From Paracoccaceae bacterium (GTDB taxonomy: Bacteria > Pseudomonadota > Alphaproteobacteria > Rhodobacterales > Rhodobacteraceae), in NCBI GenBank assembly GCA_016124615.1, contig WGNF01000002.1, positions 1-64,000 on the forward strand: 64,000 nt of DNA, given 5' to 3'. A program made the position numbers and the translations under genes. Within the stretch, counting starts at the first letter, position 1. The number at the start of each line of letters is the position of its first letter. This document shows, piece by piece, positions 52,223 through 61,425 of this stretch. The notes under the pieces were generated by a model that was given only the letters and a program-made list of their open reading frames with translations, was not told the DNA's origin and did not search any database.

Positions 52223-53416
52223 ATGGACCGCCTCCGCAACCCGTTTTCGCCAGGAGCCGGGACACCGCCTCCCAAGCTTGCTGGCCGCGAGGAACTCCTG
52301 ACGCGAACCGAAGTGACGCTCGGTCGTGTAAAGGCAGGTAGGCCTGCAAAATCCTTCATCGTGGTCGGCCTGCGCGGCGTCGGAAAGACTGTACTCCTAA
52401 ATGAGGTTTACCAAAAGGCGACAAGACTCGGCTACCAAGCAGTTCAAATCGAAGCGCATGAGAACAAAAGACTTCCGGCACTCTTGCTTCCGAAGCTTAG
52501 GCAAGTCCTTCTGAGTTTAGATAGGATTGCTAGGGCAAAAGAGTCCGGGAAACGAGCTCTAGGAGTATTGGCTGCTTTCGCTTCTGCATTGACTGCAAAG
52601 ATTGGGGACCTTGAGTTTTCGCTCTCGATAGAACCAGAGAGCGGAACCGCAGATAGTGGCGACCTTGAAAACGATCTCGCCGATCTCTTCGAAGCCATCG
52701 GCCGCGCTGCGAGTGACAAGGAAACGGCGGTCGCTTTGATCATAGACGAGTTACAATATCTCTCTGAAGATGAAATGAGCGCGTTGATCATGGCAATGCA
52801 TCGCGTCCAGCAACGACAACTGCCGCTTGTCCTCATTGGTGGCGGATTACCACAGATACTTGCGCTAGCTGGGAGATCAAAATCGTATGCGGAACGGCTT
52901 TTCGACTACCCGCGCGTCGATTCTCTGTCGGAGGTGGACGCCAGAGAAGCGCTCGTAGTGCCACTCGAAGAGGAAGAAGTCAAAATTGCAGAGGATGCTG
53001 TAGAGGAAATCATCAGACGCACAAAAGGTTACCCTTACTTCCTTCAGACATGGGGCCATTTCGCATGGAATACAGCACAAGAGGATAGAATTTCTGTTGA
53101 GGACGTTGCAGTTGCAACGCAACAGGCGCTTTCTAGTCTCGATGAAAGCTTCTTCCGCGTTCGATTTGATCGCCTGAGTGGTGCCGAGAAGGACTACCTT
53201 TTCGCAATGGCAGACCTTGGAGGCGGCCCGCACCGTTCGGGCGATATTGCATCAAAACTTGGGCGAAAGGTCGAAAGTGTGGCTCCAATCCGAAACTCTC
53301 TGATCAAGAAGGGGATGCTGTTCAGCCCCTCTCACGGCGACACCGCATTCACGGTACCAATGTTCGACGAATATTTGAAGCGCGTCGGCAACCCCTCACG
53401 AAAGTCCCCCCTCTGA
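52223..53416 (+). CDS. P-loop ATPase (Orc1/Cdc6-like or STAND-type), acquired gene
   Basis: 397 residues. N-terminal NPFSPGAGTPPPKLAGREEL (sensor-of-partner 'GRE' segment), Walker A VVGLRGVGKTVLLNEVY (about 48-60), Walker B ALIIDELQYLSEDEM, sensor-like LPLVLIGGGLPQILALAG, and a C-terminal winged-helix-like region (LSGAEKDYLFAMADLGGG, PHRSGDIASKLGRKVESVAP). This architecture occurs in plasmid/phage-borne ATPases and some defence-associated ATPases. The gene is clearly AT-richer than its neighbours. Its TGA overlaps the ATG of the NYN-LOTUS gene (TGATG). Function unknown. Confidence 0.75.
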   Translation: MDRLRNPFSPGAGTPPPKLAGREELLTRTEVTLGRVKAGRPAKSFIVVGLRGVGKTVLLNEVYQKATRLGYQAVQIEAHENKRLPALLLPKLRQVLLSLDRIARAKESGKRALGVLAAFASALTAKIGDLEFSLSIEPESGTADSGDLENDLADLFEAIGRAASDKETAVALIIDELQYLSEDEMSALIMAMHRVQQRQLPLVLIGGGLPQILALAGRSKSYAERLFDYPRVDSLSEVDAREALVVPLEEEEVKIAEDAVEEIIRRTKGYPYFLQTWGHFAWNTAQEDRISVEDVAVATQQALSSLDESFFRVRFDRLSGAEKDYLFAMADLGGGPHRSGDIASKLGRKVESVAPIRNSLIKKGMLFSPSHGDTAFTVPMFDEYLKRVGNPSRKSPL

Positions 53417-54150
53417 TGGCCCGCGCCGGCATTCCCCTTCTCGCCGTCTTGATCGACGCCGACAACTCCAGCCCGCAGTGGGCCGAGGCGATCTTTGAAG
53501 AGATCGCCAGCCTGGGCGAGGCGTCGGTGCGGCGCATCTATGGCGACTTCTCGCGGACCGCGCTGAAGGGCTGGTCGGACAAGCTGGCCAACCTTGGCCT
53601 TGTGCCGCACCACTCGCCGATGAACACGGTGGGCAAGAACGCGAGTGACATCGCGCTGGTGATCGACGCGATGGACCTGTTGCACTCGGGCCGATTCGAC
53701 GGCTTCGTGCTGGTGTCGTCCGACAGCGATTTCACCCGGCTGGCCAGCCGTGTCCGCGAGCAGGGGCTGGACGTCTACGGCATCGGCCAGCACAAGACGC
53801 CCGAGGCGTTCCGCAAGGCCTGCAAGCGGTTCATTTTCGTCGAAAACCTGATGGCCCCACCGGAGTCGGAAGAGCCCGAGGCGAAGGACCAGCACAAGGC
53901 CGAACCGGCCCCGAAGAAAGAGCCGCCGCACAAGGCGATTCCGCTGATTATCGGGGCGATGCGGGCGATTGGCGGCGACGACGAGTGGTATTCGCTGGGC
54001 CAGCTGGGCCAGTACATCACGCAGGCCAACCCCGAGTTCGACGCCCGCACCTACGGCAGCGCCAAGCTCAGCGACCTGATCCGCAAGACCGGCCGGTTCG
54101 AGGTGAAACAGGGCAGCGGCAATCACCTTCTGGTGCGCGACAAGGCGTAA
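53416..54150 (+). CDS. NYN-domain putative ribonuclease with C-terminal LOTUS/OST-HTH domain
   Basis: 244 residues. NYN/LabA-type domain at 1-145 with conserved acids: LLAVLIDADNSSPQWAEAIF, GKNASDIALVIDAMDLL and FVLVSSDSDFTRLASRVREQ. A Glu/Lys/Pro-rich linker (about 150-172) leads to an OST-HTH/LOTUS domain (173-244: IPLIIGAMRAIGGDDEWYSL... YGSAKLSDLIRKTGRFEV). NYN-LOTUS proteins are thought to cut or handle RNA. High-GC and host-like in composition, but coupled by TGATG overlap to the AT-richer ATPase gene. Confidence 0.92.
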   Translation: MARAGIPLLAVLIDADNSSPQWAEAIFEEIASLGEASVRRIYGDFSRTALKGWSDKLANLGLVPHHSPMNTVGKNASDIALVIDAMDLLHSGRFDGFVLVSSDSDFTRLASRVREQGLDVYGIGQHKTPEAFRKACKRFIFVENLMAPPESEEPEAKDQHKAEPAPKKEPPHKAIPLIIGAMRAIGGDDEWYSLGQLGQYITQANPEFDARTYGSAKLSDLIRKTGRFEVKQGSGNHLLVRDKA

Positions 54151-54309
54151 GCTTGACCTGACGTCGCGGCGCATTGAGATTTCAGGGGTCGAGTGCTACA
54201 TTGAAGATTACCCAGCGCCGGGGTTCAGACGGCGCGCGTGACGGAGGACGATGTCCTGTCTCAGACAATGCCCGCAGCAGGCACAAATGTTGCACCGAGG
54301 GCGCCAGTG

Positions 54310-54669
54310 ATGGCGCAAAGCGAATCCCCCTCCAGTCAGGAGCTCTTGGATCGCATCCTCGCCTCTCTCGACGATGACAAGGCGGAAGACGTAGTCACGA
54401 TCGACCTTCGCGGTCGCTCGGATGTCGCCGATTACATGGTCGTCTGCTCCGGGCGGTCCACCCGTCAGGTCAGCGCTATCGCTGACAAGCTCGTCGACCG
54501 GCTGAAGACCGAGGCGGGCTGCGCCTCGAAGATCGAGGGCAAGGAAACCGGCGACTGGGTGCTGATCGACACGGGCGATGTCATCGTCCACGTCTTCCGC
54601 CCCGAAGTGCGCGAATTCTACCAGCTCGAAAAGATGTGGATGCCCAGCCCGCGAGCCACGCAGGCCTGA
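54310..54669 (+). CDS. rsfS: Ribosome silencing factor RsfS
   Basis: 119 residues from the ATG at 54310. RsfS binds ribosomal protein uL14 and blocks subunit joining when nutrients are low. Motifs: DDDKAEDVVTIDLRGRSDVA, DYMVVCSGRSTRQVSAIADK, GKETGDWVLIDTGDVIVHVF and EVREFYQLEKMW. The ORF track begins at a GTG (54238); neither it nor the ATG at 54268 has a good ribosome site, while GAGGG precedes 54310. The exact start is uncertain. RlmH follows immediately. Confidence 0.92.
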   Translation: MAQSESPSSQELLDRILASLDDDKAEDVVTIDLRGRSDVADYMVVCSGRSTRQVSAIADKLVDRLKTEAGCASKIEGKETGDWVLIDTGDVIVHVFRPEVREFYQLEKMWMPSPRATQA

Positions 54670-55140
54670 ATGCGGGTGCATATCTGCGCCGTGGGGCGGC
54701 TGCGCGCCGGCCCCGAGCGCGAGTTGATCGACGACTATCTGACACGGTTCGACCGGACCGGGCGGCCCTTGGGGCTTGGCCCGGCGGCCGTCGTCGAGGT
54801 CGAAGACCGCAAGGGCGGCGGCATGGCGGCCGAGGCCGAGTTGCTGGAACGCGCGGTGCCGGGCGGCGCGATGGTGGCCGTGCTGGACGAACGCGGCAAG
54901 CTGATGACCTCGCCCGAATTCGCGGCGGAACTGGCGCGCTGGCGCGATGCAGGGCGGCAGGACGTTGCCTTTGTCATCGGCGGCGCCGACGGCATCGCGC
55001 CCACGTTGCGTGAAAAGGCCGGGTTTGCACTGTCGTTCGGCCGCATGGTCTGGCCGCACATGCTGGCCCGCGCGATGCTGGCCGAACAGCTTTACCGCGC
55101 CGCCTCGATCCTGTCGGGCAGCCCCTATCACCGGGTCTGA
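54670..55140 (+). CDS. rlmH: 23S rRNA pseudouridine-1915 N3-methyltransferase RlmH
   Basis: 156 residues, normal length. SPOUT methyltransferase acting on 23S rRNA helix 69 of assembled ribosomes using SAM. Motifs: MRVHICAVGRLRAGPERELI, LDERGKLMTSPEFAAEL, VAFVIGGADGIAPTLREKA (SAM knot) and the tail AEQLYRAASILSGSPYHRV. Begins directly after the rsfS stop; the rsfS-rlmH order is widely conserved. Confidence 0.97.
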   Translation: MRVHICAVGRLRAGPERELIDDYLTRFDRTGRPLGLGPAAVVEVEDRKGGGMAAEAELLERAVPGGAMVAVLDERGKLMTSPEFAAELARWRDAGRQDVAFVIGGADGIAPTLREKAGFALSFGRMVWPHMLARAMLAEQLYRAASILSGSPYHRV

Positions 55141-55148
55141 GGCCCGCG

Positions 55149-55865
55149 ATGAAGGAAAGCGACCTTTACCCGCCGCTGAAGACCTATCTTGAAGCGCAGG
55201 GCTATGAGGTGAAGGCCGAAATCGGCGCCTGCGACCTGATGGCCCGGCGGGGCGACGAGCCGCCGGTGATCGTCGAGATGAAGCTGACGTTTTCGCTGGC
55301 GCTGGTGATGCAGGGCGTCGCGCGGCAGGCGATGTTCGACCATGTCTATCTCGCCGTGCCGGTCTCGGCCGAACGGGGCTGGAAACTGCGCTATCGGGAT
55401 ATCATCAGGCTCTGTCGCCGCCTTGGCCTTGGCCTGCTGGCGGTGCGCACCGGCGAGGGTGCGGGGGTGGAGGCGCATCTGGACCCCGGCCCCTATGCGC
55501 CGCGCAAGAACCTGGCGCAGGCCGGGCGGCTGTTGCGAGAGTTCGATCGTCGGGTGGGCGATCCCAACCTTGGCGGCGTCACTGGCGTGACGCGGATGAC
55601 GGCCTACCGGCAGGATGCGCTGCGCTGCGCGATGATCCTTGAAACGGCGGGGCCCGCGCGGGCGGCGGTGGTCGCGAAGGCCAGCGGCGTAGCGCGGGCC
55701 GGAACGCTCATGCGCGACGACCACTATGGCTGGTTCGAACGGGTGGCACGCGGCACCTATGCGCTGACCCCGAAGGGCGTGACGGCGCTGATCGGGGCCC
55801 ACCGCGCGACGCTGGGCGCCCTGATCGCGACACCGTCGGTTGCCCTGCCGCCCGACCCGGCGTAG
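55149..55865 (+). CDS. DUF2161-domain protein (putative PD-(D/E)xK-type nuclease fold)
   Basis: 238 residues. MKESDLYPPLKTYLEAQGYE, then EIGACDLMARRGDEPPVIVEMKL shows the D...E-x-K pattern of the PD-(D/E)xK fold; KNLAQAGRLLREFDRRVGDP and a C-terminal winged-helix-like region (DALRCAMILETAGPARAAVV) complete the family pattern. Annotated elsewhere as DUF2161 'phosphodiesterase'; activity unproven. Eight bases after rlmH, so co-transcribed. Confidence 0.85.
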   Translation: MKESDLYPPLKTYLEAQGYEVKAEIGACDLMARRGDEPPVIVEMKLTFSLALVMQGVARQAMFDHVYLAVPVSAERGWKLRYRDIIRLCRRLGLGLLAVRTGEGAGVEAHLDPGPYAPRKNLAQAGRLLREFDRRVGDPNLGGVTGVTRMTAYRQDALRCAMILETAGPARAAVVAKASGVARAGTLMRDDHYGWFERVARGTYALTPKGVTALIGAHRATLGALIATPSVALPPDPA

Positions 55866-55895
55866 AAACGCGGCACCGCAGCGCAGGAGCGACCG

Positions 55896-57416
55896 ATGCC
55901 CCATCCCAAGCCCGTCGTTCTTTGCATCCTCGACGGCTGGGGGATCAACCCCGACACCAGCGCCAACGCGCCGGTGCTGGCCGATACGCCCACCTTCGAC
56001 CGGCTGATGGCGACCTGCCCGAATGCGACGCTGATCACCTGCGGCCCCGATGTGGGGCTGCCGACCGGGCAGATGGGCAACTCGGAAGTCGGCCACATGA
56101 ACATCGGCGCCGGCCGCGTGGTGGCGATGGATCTGGGCCAGATCGACCTTGCCATCGAGGATGGATCGTTCGTCAAGAACGCGGCGCTGCTCGCCTTCAT
56201 CGATGCGTTGAAGAAAACCGGTGGCACCGCGCATCTGATGGGCGTGGTATCGAACGGCGGGGTGCATGGCCACATCACCCACCTGCTGGCGGCGGTGAAT
56301 GCCATCGTAGGCGCCGACGTGCCGGTGGTGGTGCATGCGATCACCGACGGGCGCGACGTGCCGCCAACCTCGGGCGCCGGGTTCGTGGCGGACCTCGTGG
56401 CGAAGCTGCCCAAGGGCGCGCGCGTCGGCACCGTCATCGGCCGCTACTACGCGATGGACCGCGACAACCGCTGGGACCGGGTCGGCCGCGCCTACAACGC
56501 CATGATCCGCGCCGAGGGTGACACCGCCCCCGACGCCAGCGCCGCCGTGCAAGCCGCCTACGGGCGGGGCGAGACCGACGAGTTCATCGCCCCCACCGTG
56601 ATCGCGGGCTACGGCGGCGCGAAGGACGGCGACGGCTTCTTCTGCCTGAACTTCCGTGCCGACCGGGCGCGGGAAATCCTGCTGGCAATCGGCCGGCCCG
56701 GCTTTGACCGCTTCGATACCGGGCCGCGGCCGAACTGGGCCAAACTGCTGGGCATGGTCGATTACTCGACGATTCACGACACCTTCATGACTGCGGCCTA
56801 TCCCAAGCAAGTGGTGGTGAATACCTTGGCGGAATGGGTTGCGGGTCATGGTCTGAAGCAGTTCCACATCGCCGAGACCGAGAAATATCCCCATGTCACC
56901 TTCTTCCTGAACGGCGGCAAAGAGACCCCCGAGGAAGGCGAGGTCCGCTACATGGCGCCCTCGCCCAAGGTCGCGACCTACGACCTGCAACCCGAGATGT
57001 CGTCGGTCGAGGTGACCGATCACCTCGTCGAGGCGATCCACGGCGGCTATGACCTGATCGTGGTGAACTACGCCAACCCCGACATGGTGGGCCACACCGG
57101 CAGCTTGCCCGCCGCCATCAAGGCCTGCGAGGCGGTCGATCGCGGCCTGACCCGCGTGGTCGAGGCGCTGACGCAGGAAGGCGGCGCGATGATCGTGACC
57201 GCCGACCACGGCAATTGCGAAACGATGGTGGATCCGGTGACGGGCGGGCCGCACACCTCGCACACCACCAACCCGGTGCCGGTGATCCTTGTCGGCGGGC
57301 CTCAGGGCGCGCGGCTGCACAAGGGGCGGCTCGCCGACCTTGCGCCGACGCTGCTGGACCTGATGCAGATCACCCCGCCGCCCGAGATGACCGGGAAGAG
57401 CCTGATCGACAGATGA
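55896..57416 (+). CDS. gpmI: 2,3-bisphosphoglycerate-independent phosphoglycerate mutase
   Basis: 506 residues, normal iPGM length. Interconverts 3- and 2-phosphoglycerate in glycolysis with Mn2+. Alkaline-phosphatase-fold motifs: VLCILDGWGINPDTS (metal Asp), GQMGNSEVGHMNIGAGR (nucleophile Ser), AITDGRDVPPTSG, FRADRAREI, HVTFFLNGG and TADHGNCETMVDP. CAGGAGCGACCG precedes the ATG. Its stop overlaps envC (ATGA). Confidence 0.97.
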   Translation: MPHPKPVVLCILDGWGINPDTSANAPVLADTPTFDRLMATCPNATLITCGPDVGLPTGQMGNSEVGHMNIGAGRVVAMDLGQIDLAIEDGSFVKNAALLAFIDALKKTGGTAHLMGVVSNGGVHGHITHLLAAVNAIVGADVPVVVHAITDGRDVPPTSGAGFVADLVAKLPKGARVGTVIGRYYAMDRDNRWDRVGRAYNAMIRAEGDTAPDASAAVQAAYGRGETDEFIAPTVIAGYGGAKDGDGFFCLNFRADRAREILLAIGRPGFDRFDTGPRPNWAKLLGMVDYSTIHDTFMTAAYPKQVVVNTLAEWVAGHGLKQFHIAETEKYPHVTFFLNGGKETPEEGEVRYMAPSPKVATYDLQPEMSSVEVTDHLVEAIHGGYDLIVVNYANPDMVGHTGSLPAAIKACEAVDRGLTRVVEALTQEGGAMIVTADHGNCETMVDPVTGGPHTSHTTNPVPVILVGGPQGARLHKGRLADLAPTLLDLMQITPPPEMTGKSLIDR

Positions 57417-58558
57417 TCCGTCGCCTCGGCCCGATCCTTGCGCTGCTGGTGCTGGCGGCGGCGCCGCTGCACGCGGCCGACGATGCCGCGGCGCAGGCGC
57501 GGGCGGCGGCGGCGGCGCTGAAGACGGCAATCGCCGGACTCGACGCTGCCAAGGGCGCGAAAGACCGCGTGGCGGCGCTGACCACGACCATCGAGGCCTA
57601 TGAGGCCGGGCTGTCGGCGCTACGCGACGGGCTGCGCCGCGTCACCTTCCGCGAAGACGCGCTGAAGACGCAGCTGAACGCCAAGCGCGACCGGATCTCG
57701 CGCCTGCTGGGGGTGCTGTCGTCGATCGGGCGCACGCCGGGGCCGCTGATCCTGTTGAACCCCGACGGGCCGCTGGGCACGGTGCGGTCTGGTATGATCG
57801 TGTCCGACGTCACCCCGGCGCTGCAGGCCGAGGCCGAGGCGTTGCGGGTGAAGCTGCAGGAAATCGCCGACCTGCGCGCCTCGCAACAGGCGGCGGCCGA
57901 TACGCTGCGGATCGGCCTGAAATCGGTCGAGGCGGCGCGGATCGAGCTCAGCCAGGCCATCTCTGACCGCACCGATCTGCCGAAGCATTTCACCGAAAGC
58001 CCGGCGGAGCTGGCGCAGGTGGCGCAAAGCATCAAGACGCTGGGCGATTTCGCCGATGTCCTGTCGGACCGGCGGATGGCGCAGGGCGACCTCACGCGCG
58101 ATTTCGCCAGCGCCAAGGGCAACCTGCCCTGGCCGGTGCAGGGCACCATCCTGCACCACGCGGGCGAAGCCGACGCCGCCGGCATCGCCCGGCCGGGTCT
58201 GGTGATCGCGACCCGGCCGCGCGCGCTGGTGACAACGCCCTGGGCGGCCACGATCCGCTACCGCGGCCCGCTGCTCGACTACGGAAATGTGATGATTCTG
58301 GAGCCGGGCGGGGGCTATCTGATCATCCTTGCCGGGCTGGATGTCGTATACGGAACCGTCGGCGATGTGATTGCGGCGGGAACGCCGGTCGGGTTGATGG
58401 GTGGGAACGATGCCAATCCGGCCGAGTTCCTGGCCAGCGTCGAAGATGGCGGTGGCGCAGGTGCCACGGAAACGCTTTATATGGAACTCAGACAGGGAGC
58501 CAAGCCCATCGACCCCGAAGGTTGGTTCGCAAAGGCAAAGGATAGGACGACGCCATGA
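57413..58558 (+). CDS. envC: EnvC-type murein hydrolase activator with degenerate LytM domain
   Basis: 381 residues from the ATG at 57413, which overlaps the gpmI stop. Signal peptide (LGPILALLVLAAAPLHA), long coiled coil (about 20-215), and a C-terminal LytM/M23 domain (GNLPWPVQGTILHHAG; PLLDYGNVMILEPGGGYLII; AGTPVGLMGG). The zinc-ligand His residues of active M23 enzymes are absent (ILAGLD in place of the H-x-H segment), as in EnvC/NlpD, which activate amidases rather than cut wall themselves. Acts in the periplasm at division. Overlaps ctpA by four bases. Confidence 0.9.
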   Translation: MIRRLGPILALLVLAAAPLHAADDAAAQARAAAAALKTAIAGLDAAKGAKDRVAALTTTIEAYEAGLSALRDGLRRVTFREDALKTQLNAKRDRISRLLGVLSSIGRTPGPLILLNPDGPLGTVRSGMIVSDVTPALQAEAEALRVKLQEIADLRASQQAAADTLRIGLKSVEAARIELSQAISDRTDLPKHFTESPAELAQVAQSIKTLGDFADVLSDRRMAQGDLTRDFASAKGNLPWPVQGTILHHAGEADAAGIARPGLVIATRPRALVTTPWAATIRYRGPLLDYGNVMILEPGGGYLIILAGLDVVYGTVGDVIAAGTPVGLMGGNDANPAEFLASVEDGGGAGATETLYMELRQGAKPIDPEGWFAKAKDRTTP

Positions 58559-59937
58559 GGAAATTCGTGATGGCCGCCGTTGGCGGAACGCTGGCCGGGC
58601 TGCTGGTGACGACGCAGATCGCCGGGCCGCTGCTGGCGGAAACCACCAAGCAGGACGCATCCATCTATCAACAGCTTGACCTGTTCGGCACCGTGTTCGA
58701 ACGGATCCGGTCGCAATATGTCGAACCCGTCGATGCCTCCAAGCTGATCGAGGCGGCGATCAACGGGATGCTGACCTCGCTCGACCCGCATTCCAGCTAC
58801 ATGAACGCCAAGGACTACGCCGCGATGCAGGTGCAGACCAAAGGCGAGTTCGGCGGCCTCGGCATCGAGGTGACGATGGATCAGGGCTACATCAAGGTCG
58901 TCTCGCCGATCGACGGCACACCGGCGGCGGCGGCAGGCATCCAGCCCGGCGACTACATCATCAAGGTCAACGACAGTTCCGTGATGGGCATGACGCTGGA
59001 TCAGGCGGTCGATGCGATGCGCGGCCCGGTCGGATCCGAGATCAAGATCCAGATCCTGCGCAAGGACGTGAAGGATCCCTTCGATGTCACGCTGGTGCGC
59101 GACACCATCAAGCTGACCGCCGCCAAGGGCTATCTGGAAGGCAACACGGTCGTGCTGCGCCTGACCACCTTCAACGACCAGACCTATGACGACATGGCCG
59201 ACGGGCTGAAGAAATCGCTCGAACAGGCGGGCGGGCTCGACAAGATCAACGGCGTGGTGATCGACCTGCGCAACAACCCCGGCGGGCTTCTGACCCAGGC
59301 GATCAAGGTGGCCGACGCCTTCATCGACCAGGGCGAGATCGTCTCGACCCGGGGCCGCAATCCCGGCGACGGCGAACGCTTCAACGCGACGCCCGGCGAT
59401 CTGGTCAACGGCAAGCCAGTCGTGGTGCTGATCAACGGCGGTTCGGCCTCGGCCTCGGAAATCGTCACCGGCGCCTTGCAGGACCATCACCGCGCCATCG
59501 TCATCGGCACCAAGAGCTTCGGCAAGGGCTCGGTGCAGACGATCATCCCGATCAAGGGCGACGGCGCGATGCGGCTGACCACGGCGCGCTACTACACGCC
59601 CTCGGGCCGCTCGATCCAGGCGCTGGGGATCTCGCCCGATATCGTCGTGCCGCAGGAAACCGCCAAGCCGCTGGATGCCGCCCAGCAAAGCAACCAGTCG
59701 ACCTCGGAAGCCGATCTGAAGGGCATCCTGTCGAACGACTCGATGACCGACGCCGAGAAGAAGCAATACGAGGCCGAACAGAAGGCCGCCGCCGATGCCG
59801 CCAAGCTGCGCGACAGCGACTTCCAGCTGGCCTATGCGGTCGACCTGCTGCACGGCCTGTCGGTGGTGAACACGGCCGCGGCTGCCCCGGCACCGGCGGC
59901 ACCGGCCCCCGCGGCTGCGGCGCCGGCCGGCAACTGA
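58555..59937 (+). CDS. ctpA: Carboxy-terminal processing protease (S41 family)
   Basis: 460 residues. N-terminal signal ([20 protein letters not shown]), PDZ domain (about 85-175: [33 protein letters not shown]) and S41 catalytic core with [38 protein letters not shown] (Ser) and [15 protein letters not shown] (Lys). C-terminal Ala/Pro-rich tail. Periplasmic protease that trims protein C-termini, usually with EnvC next door. ATGA overlap with envC. Confidence 0.95.
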   Translation: MRKFVMAAVGGTLAGLLVTTQIAGPLLAETTKQDASIYQQLDLFGTVFERIRSQYVEPVDASKLIEAAINGMLTSLDPHSSYMNAKDYAAMQVQTKGEFGGLGIEVTMDQGYIKVVSPIDGTPAAAAGIQPGDYIIKVNDSSVMGMTLDQAVDAMRGPVGSEIKIQILRKDVKDPFDVTLVRDTIKLTAAKGYLEGNTVVLRLTTFNDQTYDDMADGLKKSLEQAGGLDKINGVVIDLRNNPGGLLTQAIKVADAFIDQGEIVSTRGRNPGDGERFNATPGDLVNGKPVVVLINGGSASASEIVTGALQDHHRAIVIGTKSFGKGSVQTIIPIKGDGAMRLTTARYYTPSGRSIQALGISPDIVVPQETAKPLDAAQQSNQSTSEADLKGILSNDSMTDAEKKQYEAEQKAAADAAKLRDSDFQLAYAVDLLHGLSVVNTAAAAPAPAAPAPAAAAPAGN

Positions 59938-59943
59938 TGGAAA

Positions 59944-59965
59944 GGGGCCGGGTTCGCCCGGCCCC
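59944..59965 (+). terminator. GC-rich hairpin with TTCG loop after ctpA
   Basis: GGGGCCGGG-TTCG-CCCGGCCCC, a perfect 9-bp stem with an extra-stable UUCG-type tetraloop, seven bases past the ctpA stop. The T-run is weak (GTTGA), so partial termination or mRNA stabilisation is plausible before rppH. Confidence 0.65.
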
Positions 59966-59974
59966 GTTGATCCG

Positions 59975-60460
59975 ATGACCCCGGAAACCGCCGCCACGCT
60001 GCCCTATCGCCCCTGCGCGGGCGTCATGCTGATCAACCCGGTCGGCCTGATCTTTGCCGGTCGGCGGATCGACAGCGACGCGCCCGCCTGGCAGATGCCG
60101 CAAGGCGGCATCGACCCCGGCGAAGACCCCGCCACCGCCGCCGCGCGCGAGTTGTGGGAGGAAACCGGGGTGACCGCCGATCTGATCACGCAACTGGCCG
60201 AAGCGCCCGAGTGGATCACCTACGACCTGCCGCCGCATCTGCTGGGCAAGGTCTGGAAAGGCAAATATCGCGGCCAGCGCCAGCGCTGGTTCCTGTACCG
60301 CTTTCTGGGCGACGATGCCCAGATCGACATCGCGACCGAGCATCCCGAGTTTTCGGAATGGCGCTGGATCGGCCCCGATGAAATGCTCGCGGCGATCGTA
60401 CCCTTCAAGCGCGCCGTCTACGCCGAGGTGATCGACACGTTCCGCACCTGGCTCGGTTAG
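59975..60460 (+). CDS. rppH: RNA pyrophosphohydrolase RppH
   Basis: 161 residues. Nudix hydrolase that removes pyrophosphate from mRNA 5' ends to start decay. [20 protein letters not shown] opens the protein; the Nudix box [20 protein letters not shown] followed by TGV is complete. [20 protein letters not shown] and [13 protein letters not shown] are RppH-typical. The stop overlaps the convergent apbE gene by four bases. Confidence 0.95.
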   Translation: MTPETAATLPYRPCAGVMLINPVGLIFAGRRIDSDAPAWQMPQGGIDPGEDPATAAARELWEETGVTADLITQLAEAPEWITYDLPPHLLGKVWKGKYRGQRQRWFLYRFLGDDAQIDIATEHPEFSEWRWIGPDEMLAAIVPFKRAVYAEVIDTFRTWLG

Positions 60461-61425
60461 GCAACGACCGCCTGCCGTGCCTCCAGCCGGGGGCCGATGC
60501 TGAACTGGCGCAGTTCCGGCCCGTCGCGCAGCACGAAAAGCGCGTCAAGGCCGTTCCGCCGCGCCAGATCCGGCGCCGCATCCTCGCCCGCGACCAGAAG
60601 CGCGGTGGCCCAGGCGTCAGCCGCCATGCAAGCCGGGTGCAACACCGTGACCGAGGCCAGACGGTTGCGCGCGGGGCCGCCCAGCCGCGGGTCCATCGTA
60701 TGCGACAGCCGCATCTTGCCCACCGTCACCCAGTGCCGGTAGTCGCCCGAGGTCGCCACCGCCATGTCGCCAAGGTCGATCACCCCCATCGGCGCGCGGC
60801 GGTCATGGTCCGGCCGCTCCACCGCCACCGCCCAGGGCGTGCCATCGGGCCGGGTGCCGCGCGCCGCCAATTCGCCGTCCAGCGCGGCAAGGGCATCGGT
60901 CACGCCGTAGTCGGCCAGCACGCGCATCATCTGATCCACCGCGAAGCCCTTGGCGATGCCCGACAGGTCGAACGACAGCGGCGCCATGCGGCGCACCCGC
61001 GCGCCGTTCACATCCAGCTCCAGCACCTCATGCGCCGCTGGGCGGCGGCGGCCCAACTGTGCGCCGATCAGCCCGGTATCGGGCGCCGACCCGCGCGCGC
61101 CAAAGCCCCAGGCGCTGACCAGATCGCCAACGCCGATGTCGAACAGCCCATCCGAGCACTCGCCGATCCGCAGGGCCGTGCGCAGCACCGCCATCAACTC
61201 GGGCGGCACCGCCTGCCAGATGCGCACCGCCGCGCGGTTCAGCCGCATCAGATCCGACCCCGGCTTCCACGTCGACATCTGCGCATCGACCCGGTCGACC
61301 GCCTGCTGCAGGGCGGTTGTCAGCGCCACGGTATCGGCGGGCCCGGCCAGTGTGACCGACCACCGCGTGCCCATCGTCGGCCCGTGCAGCACGGTGCGGT
61401 TCTCGTCAGTAGACATCTTCGACAT
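60457..61425 (-). CDS. apbE: FAD:protein FMN transferase (ApbE)
   Basis: 322 residues. It attaches FMN covalently to Thr/Ser in extracytosolic redox proteins. Motifs: [42 protein letters not shown] with the later HTMDPRLGG, and [13 protein letters not shown]. No clear Sec signal is visible, so location is uncertain (some ApbE proteins are lipoproteins or cytosolic). Its start overlaps the end of the upstream PepSY/flavoreductase gene by about 20 bp (or 11 bp using the Met at 61416), so the two are co-translated. The obvious candidate target is the DUF2271 protein two genes up. Confidence 0.93.
   Translation of the reverse strand: MSKMSTDENRTVLHGPTMGTRWSVTLAGPADTVALTTALQQAVDRVDAQMSTWKPGSDLMRLNRAAVRIWQAVPPELMAVLRTALRIGECSDGLFDIGVGDLVSAWGFGARGSAPDTGLIGAQLGRRRPAAHEVLELDVNGARVRRMAPLSFDLSGIAKGFAVDQMMRVLADYGVTDALAALDGELAARGTRPDGTPWAVAVERPDHDRRAPMGVIDLGDMAVATSGDYRHWVTVGKMRLSHTMDPRLGGPARNRLASVTVLHPACMAADAWATALLVAGEDAAPDLARRNGLDALFVLRDGPELRQFSIGPRLEARQAVVA

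Noticed and set aside
55128-57530. An 800-codon minus-strand ORF opposite the DUF2161 gene and gpmI
   Set aside because: Antisense shadow; His/Arg/Gly-rich with no motifs, while gpmI on the plus strand is unmistakable.
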